Below, piece by piece: positions 1-5,530 of a stretch of DNA of 6,614 nt. A program made the position numbers and the translations under genes. Position 1 is the first letter of the stretch. Each line of letters opens with the position of its first letter. Source of the stretch: an uncultured delta proteobacterium (lineage in GTDB: Bacteria; Myxococcota_A; Polyangia; Polyangiales; Polyangiaceae). The notes under the pieces are model-generated. The model had not been told where the DNA came from and ran no database searches. It saw only the letters and a list, made by a program, of their open reading frames with translations. The stretch covers positions 1-6,614 of the forward strand of contig CAITLX010000336.1 in NCBI GenBank assembly GCA_903893335.1, written 5' to 3'.

Positions 1-324
1 CGCCTCGGCGAGGAGCGCACCGCGATGCGCGCAGCCGCGAGCGTGGCCAACAAGGAGCGCGACGCGGCGCGCGCCGTGGCCGCCATGATGGAGTCCACGT
101 CCGAGGAGTCCGAGGCGCGGGTCAAGCGCCTCGAGGCCCAGGTCGCCGACCTGAGCGCCGAGCTGCGCCGCACCCAGGGGCTGCGCGCGGCCCGCATCAC
201 CGGCACCTACGCCGCCGTCCGCGAGGACAACCACGTCGATCTCGTCACGGTGCCCAGCATGGACATCCGCACCGCGGAGACGACGCCTCCGTCCGCGCCG
301 CGCGCTCGCAGGACGGCGCAGTGA
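1..324 (+). CDS. C-terminal part of a coiled-coil protein of unknown function (5' end outside window)
   Basis: The frame is open from base 1 and ends at TGA 322-324, so only the last 107 residues are visible; the ATG at 25 is probably internal. About the first two thirds is Ala/Glu/Arg-rich with heptad-like spacing (for example VKRLEAQVADLSAELRRTQ), which predicts a long helix or coiled coil. After it comes a short, possibly folded segment (GLRAARITGTYAAVREDNH) and a Pro/Thr/Arg-rich basic tail. No enzymatic motif, signal peptide or membrane segment is visible. The stop overlaps the start of the next gene as GTGA, so the two are probably co-translated and may work together. Function is not recognised; a coiled-coil signalling or scaffold protein is possible because its partner has a receiver-like fold. 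The coding call is solid, the role is open. Confidence 0.7.
   Translation, partial: RLGEERTAMRAAASVANKERDAARAVAAMMESTSEESEARVKRLEAQVADLSAELRRTQGLRAARITGTYAAVREDNHVDLVTVPSMDIRTAETTPPSAPRARRTAQ
310..313 (+). promoter_or_regulatory. Ribosome binding site supporting the GTG start at 321
   Basis: AGGA lies 7 nt before GTG 321, inside the end of the upstream gene. It supports the GTG start, whose last three bases form the upstream stop (GTGA), the usual arrangement for translational coupling. Confidence 0.5.
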
Positions 325-1127
325 CGGCGCGCACGGTGCTCGTCGTCGAGCCCGCCGGCCGCGGGCGCGACGTGCTGCTCGACGCGCTGCGCGCCGAGGG
401 CGTCGCGGCCCACGCCGCCGACGACGCCATCGCAGCGATCACGCTGATGCCCGAGCTGAACCCCGACGTCGTGGTCGTCGGCCACGACGTCGGCGCGCTC
501 GGCGCCGAGGGCACGTGCGGCGTGCTGCGCCACGCGTCGCCGACCGTCGCCACGCTCTTGCTGCTCGACGTCGGCGAGCACGCGAGCGGTGAGCCGGACG
601 CCGTCGTCTACCGCAGCGGCTCGGTCGGCGCGATGGCGCGCGCCATCGTCGCCGCACGCCGCCGCCCCGACGCCATCGCGGTCGAGGAGACGCCCGAGCC
701 CCCCGCGTCCTCGAGGCGGCACACCGAGCCCCCCGCCGCGATCGACGCGCGCCTCGAGAGCATCGAGGCCCACGTGACGCACGGCGAGTGGGCCGACGTC
801 GCGCGCGAGGTCGCCGCGTGCGGCCCCGAGGACGCCCTGCCCCCGAAGCTCGCGCTCCTCTACGCCGTCGCGCGCAAGGAGACCCCCGGCGCCGATGACA
901 AGGGGGACGCCGACGCGCTCGCCATCCGGGCCCTCGCCAGCCTGCTCGGCATGCCCGAGAGCAGCGCCATCGCCATCGCGCTCGGCAAGCGCCTGGTGCG
1001 CCGCCCCCCCGCGGCGCGCCGCGAGGCGCCGCCGCCGCGCACCTCCGCGCTGCTCATCGCCGCCGCGTTCGCGGTCGGCATCGCGTGCGGCTACATGTTC
1101 TTCCTGCGCGGCCTCGTGCACGGCTGA
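321..1127 (+). CDS. Degenerate receiver-domain protein with a C-terminal membrane anchor
   Basis: The 268-residue product starts at GTG 321. Residues about 4-115 resemble a response-regulator receiver: a TVLVVE first strand, alternating helices and strands, the PDVVVV third strand and a final Ala/Arg-rich helix. Phosphorylation residues appear lost: the acidic pair after strand 1 reads E10-P11, the position of the phospho-acceptor Asp is G54, and the strand-5 Lys-Pro is absent (YRSGS, 97-101). D56 two residues later could only serve if the loop is shifted. A Pro/Glu-rich linker (about 116-140) leads to a helical region of unknown type (about 141-225). A single hydrophobic helix (241-261) then sits next to a short tail (LRGLVHG), so the protein is probably tail-anchored with its bulk in the cytoplasm. 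It likely acts as a phosphorylation-independent interaction module with the coiled-coil protein upstream. Fold assignment is moderate, function unknown. Confidence 0.75.
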   Translation: MTARTVLVVEPAGRGRDVLLDALRAEGVAAHAADDAIAAITLMPELNPDVVVVGHDVGALGAEGTCGVLRHASPTVATLLLLDVGEHASGEPDAVVYRSGSVGAMARAIVAARRRPDAIAVEETPEPPASSRRHTEPPAAIDARLESIEAHVTHGEWADVAREVAACGPEDALPPKLALLYAVARKETPGADDKGDADALAIRALASLLGMPESSAIAIALGKRLVRRPPAARREAPPPRTSALLIAAAFAVGIACGYMFFLRGLVHG

Positions 1128-1150
1128 CGCGCGACCTCGACGCGCGTCGG
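1124..1150 (+). terminator. GC-rich hairpin at the stop codon, possible terminator
   Basis: GACGCGCG (1126-1133) pairs perfectly with CGCGCGTC (1141-1148) across a 7-nt loop. A U-G wobble and one more C-G pair extend it to 10 pairs (1124-1150). The stem includes the TGA stop of the receiver-like gene. No U-tract follows, so it is not a canonical intrinsic terminator; it may still stop transcription or protect the 3' end. It lies in the short gap between two converging genes. Confidence 0.35.
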
Positions 1151-1206
1151 ACGACGCCGGCCTCGGCCACCGAGCGTCCAGGTGACGCGCTGTCGGTAGA
1201 CGGGAG

Positions 1207-2610
1207 TCAGGCGAGCGGCGTCGGGGGCCGCACGGCGGCCAGCGGAGCGCGCTTGGACAGGAAGTCGATGAGGTCGATCTTCGTCACGATGCCGACGAGC
1301 GTCTCGCCCTCGGTCACGATCGCGATCTTCGCGTCCGACAGCACGCTCTGCAGCAGCTCGATCTTCGTCGACGGCGTGACGGTCGCGTAGTCGCTCTCGA
1401 CGAGCGTCGCGATGGGCGAGTCGAGCGTGCCCTCGCCCGACACGAGGTGCCGCAGGAGATCGACCTCGTGCACGATGCCGCGCAGCTTGCCGCCGTCGAG
1501 CACCGGAAGCTGGCTGATGCCGAGCGACTTCAGTGAGCCGACGACGTCGCGCACGCTGTCCGAGGGGTGCGCGGTGACGATGTGCGAGGGCTTGCCCGCC
1601 AGCAGATCGCGGACGGTGCCGAGCCCCGAGGTCTCGTCGAGGAAGCCATTTTCGCGCATCCACTCGTCGTTGAAGATCTTCGACAGGTACTTCTGCGCGC
1701 TGTCGGGCAGGAGCACGAGGATGTTCTGCTTCTTGCCCGAGGCCTCGGCGTACTTGATGGCGCCCGCGACGGCGGCACCGCCCGAGCCTCCGACGTAGAG
1801 CCCCTCGAGGCGCACCAGATCGCGCGTCATGAGGAAGCACTCCTTGTCGTCGACGCGCACGATGTCGTCGATGATCTTGAGGTTCATCGTCGAGGGGAAG
1901 AAGTCCTCGCCGATGCCCTCGACCTTGTAGGTGAAGGGCTTGGTGATGCGCCCGCTCTTGACGAAGTCGTAATAGAGCGAGCCCACCGGATCGACGCCGA
2001 GGATCGTGGTGTCGGGGCGCTTCTCCTTCAGGTACTTGCCGACGCCGCTGATGGTGCCGCCGGTGCCCATGCCCGCGGCGAACACGTCGCACTCGCCGAG
2101 CGTCTGCTCCCAGATCTCGGGGCCCGTCGAGAGGTAGTGCGCCTCGGGGTTGGCGGGGTTGTGGTACTGATTGGCATAGAAGCAATTGGTGCTCTCGGCC
2201 GCGATGCGCTTGGCTACCTGGTAATAGCTGCGCGGGTCGTCCGGCTCGACGGCGGTGGGGCACACGACGACGCGGGCGCCGAACGCGCGCAGGCTCGAGA
2301 TCTTCTCCTGCGACATCTTGTCGGGCATGACGAAGACGCAGGTGTAGCCGTGGATGGCCGCCTGGAGCGCCAGCGCCGCGCCGGTGTTGCCGCTCGTCGC
2401 CTCGACGATGGTGCCGCCCGGCGTCAGGCCCGCCTGCTCGGCGCGGCGCAGCATGTTCGACGCGACGCGGTCCTTGTGGCTGCCGCCGGGGTTCAAGTAC
2501 TCGCACTTGACGTAGATGTCCGCGGCCAGGCCTTGGCCGATGCGCTGCAGCTTGACGATCGGCGTGTGGCCGACGGCCTCGGTGATGTTCGCGAGCGCAC
2601 CCTTCATCAT
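1207..2610 (-). CDS. cbs: Cystathionine beta-synthase with two C-terminal CBS domains
   Basis: This is a PLP-dependent fold-type II enzyme of 467 residues, close in size to mycobacterial Cbs. It is expected to condense serine and homocysteine to cystathionine in cytoplasmic transsulfuration. Visible motifs are the PLP lysine K46 in GGSHKDR, the substrate loop TSGNTG (72-77), the phosphate-binding GTGGT (182-186), the EGIGEDF segment (231-237) typical of bacterial Cbs, and GGSGG (274-278), whose Ser should contact the pyridine nitrogen. Two CBS (Bateman) domains follow at about 333-390 and 398-453, ending in the similar helices HEVDLLRHL and TKIDLIDFL; such domains usually bind AdoMet or adenine nucleotides. 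The haem-binding N-terminus of animal CBS is absent. ATG 2610 is chosen with AAGGGAG 11 nt upstream; ATG 2607, with GGGAAG 5 nt upstream, is nearly as good. It lies 70 bp downstream of the lipoprotein genes, so read-through is possible. A CBS-domain O-acetylserine sulfhydrylase is the main alternative. Confidence 0.95.
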   Translation of the reverse strand: MMKGALANITEAVGHTPIVKLQRIGQGLAADIYVKCEYLNPGGSHKDRVASNMLRRAEQAGLTPGGTIVEATSGNTGAALALQAAIHGYTCVFVMPDKMSQEKISSLRAFGARVVVCPTAVEPDDPRSYYQVAKRIAAESTNCFYANQYHNPANPEAHYLSTGPEIWEQTLGECDVFAAGMGTGGTISGVGKYLKEKRPDTTILGVDPVGSLYYDFVKSGRITKPFTYKVEGIGEDFFPSTMNLKIIDDIVRVDDKECFLMTRDLVRLEGLYVGGSGGAAVAGAIKYAEASGKKQNILVLLPDSAQKYLSKIFNDEWMRENGFLDETSGLGTVRDLLAGKPSHIVTAHPSDSVRDVVGSLKSLGISQLPVLDGGKLRGIVHEVDLLRHLVSGEGTLDSPIATLVESDYATVTPSTKIELLQSVLSDAKIAIVTEGETLVGIVTKIDLIDFLSKRAPLAAVRPPTPLA

Positions 2611-2660
2611 GGCTTCCCAGGCTCCCTTCGAGCCGGCGACGTTACTCCCCCCCGCGTGGG

Positions 2661-2679
2661 CGCGCGAGGGGCTCGCGCG
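2661..2679 (-). terminator. Perfect 8-bp GC hairpin just after the propeller lipoprotein stop
   Basis: CGCGCGAG (2661-2668) and CTCGCGCG (2672-2679) are exact inverse complements separated by 3 nt. The hairpin begins within a few bases of the TGA at 2681-2683 on the transcribed strand. The downstream bases are G-rich with no U-run, so it is either a weak terminator of the lipoprotein operon or an intercistronic element between that operon and cbs. Confidence 0.4.
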
Positions 2680-2680
2680 G

Positions 2681-3607
2681 TCACTCGCCCCAGCGCGCGA
2701 CGACGCCGAACGGCGCGACGCCGGGCGCGCCGAGCGCGAGGTAGTTGCCGCCGACCGCCAGCGCGTCGCCGCGCGCGTCGACCCACGCGGCGTGGTAGTC
2801 GCCGCGCGCGGGGGGCTCTTCGGTGCCGTCGTGCCAGCGCCCGCTCGCGTCGCGCAGCCAGCGCTGGTGGCGCTCGCCCGCCAGCAGCGTCGTGCCGTCG
2901 GGCCCGAGCGAGACGCCGCTCACGAGCCCCTCGAGCGTCGGCGGCGCGCCCTCGGCGCGTGCCCACGCCGTGCCCGACCAGGCGAGCACCGTCGCCGGCG
3001 CCCCCCCCACGGCCCACACCTCGCGCGGCGAGCGCCCCGACACCGTGAAGAGATCGGCGTGCGTGCCCGTCGCCACCTCGGACCACGCCTGCCCGTCGAA
3101 ATGCAGCGCGAGGCCCCCCTGCCCGACGACGTGCACGTCGTCGGCGGCGGCCCCCCACACCTTGTAGTAGGTGGCGCCGAGCGTGCGCGGCGGCGCGACG
3201 CGCGACCACGCGTGGCCGTCCCAGCGCAGCAGCACGTCGTCGTCGCCCGCGCCCGTGGGCGTGCCCCCGACGGCCCACGCGGCGTCGGGCCCCTCCTCCC
3301 ACACGCCATAGAGCGTGGCATCGGTGCCGGTCGCGACGCGCGTCCACACCCCGCCCGCGAGCCGCAGCGCGACGCCGCGCTCACCGACCGCCCACGCGTC
3401 GTCGGCCGAGACGCCGTGGATCCACCAGAGCGTCTCGGAGAGGCCCGTCTCGACCTCGTCGAGCCGACCGCCGACGCGGTGCAGGAGCAGCGCGCCGCGC
3501 CCGCTCGCGAGCCCGCCGCCGCCGATCCAGGCGTCGTCGGGCGACGAGCCCCACACCGTGAGCGCGGGGCGATCGAGGTCGTCGCGCAGCGACGTCCAGC
3601 GCCGCTC
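2681..3607 (-). repeat. Seven protein-level propeller repeats
   Basis: Seven repeats spaced roughly 39-48 residues apart cover nearly the whole mature protein. The last two have lost the Trp of the W-x-V-G element (VSLGPDGTTLLAG, AWVDARGDALAVG) but keep the register. The DNA copies are diverged, so this is an old duplication rather than a recent tandem repeat. Confidence 0.65.
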
Positions 3608-3697
3608 GGTCGCAGGAGCGGGGTCGTCGGCCGCGGGGCTACACGCGGGCATCGCGAGCGCCGCGAGCAGGGCGAAGGCGTCAATCGGCCGCGGCAT
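2681..3697 (-). CDS. Predicted lipoprotein with a seven-repeat beta-propeller
   Basis: The 338-residue product has a short hydrophobic signal ending at C19 (LAMPAC), a plausible though imperfect lipobox because Met sits at -3. The rest is built from seven diverged repeats, each with an [hydrophobic]-W-G-x-x-x-D-D-x-W-x-V-G element, at about 48-60, 93-105, 132-144, 180-192, 219-231, 262-274 and 304-316. Each is preceded by a G-x-x-W strand such as GHAWSRV or GQAWSEV. The N-terminal ERRWTSL strand matches the strand that would follow the C-terminal VVARWGE, as in the 'Velcro' closure of propellers. This style is frequent in myxobacterial surface lipoproteins. The role is unknown, most likely protein or ligand binding; no catalytic residues are evident. 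ATG 3697 has GGAGG 8 nt upstream, and the gene overlaps the upstream lipoprotein gene by 17 bp, so the two are coupled. Fold is a confident inference, function is not. Confidence 0.85.
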   Translation of the reverse strand: MPRPIDAFALLAALAMPACSPAADDPAPATERRWTSLRDDLDRPALTVWGSSPDDAWIGGGGLASGRGALLLHRVGGRLDEVETGLSETLWWIHGVSADDAWAVGERGVALRLAGGVWTRVATGTDATLYGVWEEGPDAAWAVGGTPTGAGDDDVLLRWDGHAWSRVAPPRTLGATYYKVWGAAADDVHVVGQGGLALHFDGQAWSEVATGTHADLFTVSGRSPREVWAVGGAPATVLAWSGTAWARAEGAPPTLEGLVSGVSLGPDGTTLLAGERHQRWLRDASGRWHDGTEEPPARGDYHAAWVDARGDALAVGGNYLALGAPGVAPFGVVARWGE

Positions 3698-4367
3698 CGG
3701 GGCTCCCTCCGTCGACGACCTCGAGCCACCCGCCGTCGAGCGGGTCGGCGCAGCGGCCGAGCGCGTAGCCCTCGCTGCACTCGCAGCGGCAGAGCGCGCG
3801 ATCGTAGGGCTCGGTCTGCTCGCAGCGCGGCACGATCGAGCGCGTCGCGTGCGCCGTGCGGCCGGCGCGATCGACGATCCGCACCTCGAGGTCGTACGGC
3901 AGGTCGACGAGCGTCTCGTTCGGCGGGTAGTCGGGGCACATCGGCACGTTGGCGAAGTTCGAGATGTCGTCGAGCTCGGCCTCGGCCCACCCGCCGTCGG
4001 CGACCGAGAGCGTGACGGTGCGCTCCTCCTCGGCCGCGATGAAGCCGGTGCGGGGGCTGCGCACGGTGGCCTTGAGCTTCACGCCGCACGGGTCGAGGTT
4101 GGTCGCGCGCGCGGCGACGAAGCTCACGTGCCCCCCCTGCGGCGGCGTCGCGAGCGGCAAGGCGCCCCCCTCGCCGAGCTCGACGAAGCCCCCGTCCACG
4201 GCGACCCCGGGCACCAGCTCCGGCGACCCCGCGTCGGAGCCGACGAACGCGAGCTTGCAGGTCGCGCCCACGCGCCCCTCGACAGCCTCCGGCGAGCTGC
4301 ACCCCACGAGGGCTGCCAGCACCGAGGCGGAGACGAGCGAGCGCGCGAAGGGGCGGCCTAGAAGCAA
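3681..4367 (-). CDS. Cys-rich predicted lipoprotein of unknown function
   Basis: The 228-residue product carries a clean lipoprotein signal: R-F-A-R at the start, a hydrophobic stretch, and the lipobox LVGC with lipidated C23 followed by Ser-Ser. The mature part (about 35-180) alternates short hydrophobic and polar stretches as in a beta-sandwich. It includes QGGHVSFVAARATNLDPCG and a segment NFANVPMCPDYP. The C-terminus holds a cluster of cysteines, C182 and C193-x-C-x-C197 with C206 (CRCECSEGYALGRC), that resembles a small EGF-like or metal-binding knot, then a DGG-rich acidic tail. The start is TTG 4367, overlapping the upstream gene by 10 bp with only a weak ribosome site, so expression probably depends on translation of that gene. 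A later start would shorten the signal peptide. No family is recognised; it is probably exported together with its two neighbours. Confidence 0.8.
   Translation of the reverse strand: MLLGRPFARSLVSASVLAALVGCSSPEAVEGRVGATCKLAFVGSDAGSPELVPGVAVDGGFVELGEGGALPLATPPQGGHVSFVAARATNLDPCGVKLKATVRSPRTGFIAAEEERTVTLSVADGGWAEAELDDISNFANVPMCPDYPPNETLVDLPYDLEVRIVDRAGRTAHATRSIVPRCEQTEPYDRALCRCECSEGYALGRCADPLDGGWLEVVDGGSPDAAAD
3706..3710 (-). promoter_or_regulatory. Strong ribosome binding site for the propeller lipoprotein
   Basis: GGAGG on the - strand lies 8 nt before ATG 3697, within the coding region of the upstream lipoprotein gene. It fixes the start and shows that the 17-bp overlap is real. Confidence 0.7.
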
Positions 4368-5407
4368 TTGATGTCAGCCTGCTTTGGATAATAGTAAATG
4401 AACGCGTTGCAATGCTCGTTCTGGTCGACGTGCGGGCCGAACGTGTAGCAGCACTCGTCGCCCGGCTTGCCGCCGTCGGGCACGCCGCCGTCCGGGTTGG
4501 CGCAAGCCGTCGGCGGCGCCGTGAAGGCGCACGAGTACGAGACGCCGCCGTTGGGGCCGAGGGCGATGTGCGCGTCGCGCACGAACGGCGGGTCGTCCCA
4601 CTGCGTGCTCGTGTAGAAGGGCTCGCTCGCCGCGCCGCTGACGGCGTCCCAGGTCGAGATCGTGAACTTGGTGCCGCGGCTGTGGAAATGCCCATTGGCG
4701 CCGACGATCGTGAGGTCGGAGCGGGCGAACTTGCACGTCGCCGTGAACGTCTTGTCCACGTCGCCGGGGCAGATCTTGATGTTCTGGTTGGTGGTGAACA
4801 CCGTGCCGAGCTCGGCCGTCACCTTGGCGGGGTCGGCCTTCCAGAAGTTGACCAGCGCGCGCCCCGCCCCCGGCGTCGTCTGCGTGGTCGCGTTCACGTA
4901 ATGCGATTGCAGCATGAGCAGCTCGTGCGCCTTGAACTTGTGCGCGACGCCCTCGGGCAGCTTCCAGTCGATGACGTTGTTGCCCGCCTCGCTCTGCTGC
5001 GAGTTGATGACCAGCGCCCAGTCCGACCAGTTGCCGCTCTTCCAGCACTCGCCCCCCTCGACGATGGTGCCGTCCTTGGCGCCCACGCCGAGGTTCTTGA
5101 CGGTGTTCACGCGGAACACGTTGAAGTGGTGGCTGCCGGGCTCCTGCGCGAGCGTCACGCGATCGACGAAGAGCTCCCCGTCGCTCGGCACCTCGAAGAA
5201 GTAGCAATTCTGCACCTCCGAGCCGGGCGCGACCGCGAACGTCGGCGTGCCGAGCTGGAAGCCCTGCCCCGAGGGGGGCGGCGCGAGCAGCTCGGTGGCG
5301 GGAGGGGCCGGCGCGTCGTCGTCGCGCGCGCACGAGGCGACGAGGGGCGCGACGAGCGCGAAGCAGACGGCGAGCGAGCAGACGGTGCGGACGGAGCGGT
5401 TCGACAT
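4358..5407 (-). CDS. PHM/DBH-type copper monooxygenase-like lipoprotein with altered CuM ligand
   Basis: The 349-residue product has a lipoprotein signal ending at C26 (LVASC), then a Pro/Ala linker. The rest matches the two-domain copper type II ascorbate-dependent monooxygenase fold (peptidylglycine alpha-hydroxylating and dopamine beta-monooxygenase family). CuH ligands are H93-H94 (GSHHFNVF) and H169 (LQSHYVN), as in rat PHM H107/H108/H172; CuM ligands are H240 and H242 (GHFHSRG), as H242/H244. C225, C293, C333 and C348 fit the PHM C-domain disulfides (227-334, 293-315). The third CuM ligand, normally Met in E-M-C, is H332 (NEHCNAFIYYY), so activity may differ or be lost. The C-domain also has an added Asp-Gly-Gly-rich loop (about 300-320). 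ATG 5407 is chosen: GGGGGAA lies about 7 nt upstream and the signal peptide begins here; a longer frame would overlap the next gene. First of three coupled lipoprotein genes; substrate unknown. Confidence 0.88.
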   Translation of the reverse strand: MSNRSVRTVCSLAVCFALVAPLVASCARDDDAPAPPATELLAPPPSGQGFQLGTPTFAVAPGSEVQNCYFFEVPSDGELFVDRVTLAQEPGSHHFNVFRVNTVKNLGVGAKDGTIVEGGECWKSGNWSDWALVINSQQSEAGNNVIDWKLPEGVAHKFKAHELLMLQSHYVNATTQTTPGAGRALVNFWKADPAKVTAELGTVFTTNQNIKICPGDVDKTFTATCKFARSDLTIVGANGHFHSRGTKFTISTWDAVSGAASEPFYTSTQWDDPPFVRDAHIALGPNGGVSYSCAFTAPPTACANPDGGVPDGGKPGDECCYTFGPHVDQNEHCNAFIYYYPKQADINCF

Positions 5408-5512
5408 GCTGGATTCCCCCAATGCCCCGAAGGGTGCCGCGCGCGAAGCGGGGCGCACCATCGGCCGGAGGGCCACGAGGCTAGCCGCTCGCGCCGCTGC
5501 GGGGAACCGCCC

Positions 5513-5530
5513 ACGCGCGGCGCAGCGCGT
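5513..5530 (-). terminator. Short hairpin at the methyltransferase stop codon
   Basis: ACGCGC (5513-5518) and GCGCGT (5525-5530) form a 6-bp inverted repeat with a 6-nt loop, overlapping the TGA at 5530-5532. No U-tract follows. In DNA this rich in CGCG such a short stem can arise by chance, so this is a weak call. Confidence 0.2.

Noticed and set aside
207..1121. Long - strand open frame opposite the receiver-like gene.
   Set aside because: Its Arg/Gly/Asp-rich product has no recognisable motif, while the + strand frame shows a receiver-like pattern, a membrane helix and a GTGA coupling.
1128..1206. Bidirectional terminator between the converging genes.
   Set aside because: Only the hairpin at 1124-1150 is clear; it lacks T-runs on either side, so a bidirectional role cannot be supported.
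1567..4015. Long open frames on the + strand opposite cbs and the lipoprotein genes.
   Set aside because: They are low-complexity Arg/Ala/Gly products typical of antisense frames in GC-rich DNA, and the - strand frames have clear family motifs and signal peptides.
5408..5529. Promoter for the lipoprotein operon in the 122-bp gap after the methyltransferase gene.
   Set aside because: A promoter may be there, but I found no convincing -35/-10 or sigma-54 pattern on the - strand, so none is annotated.
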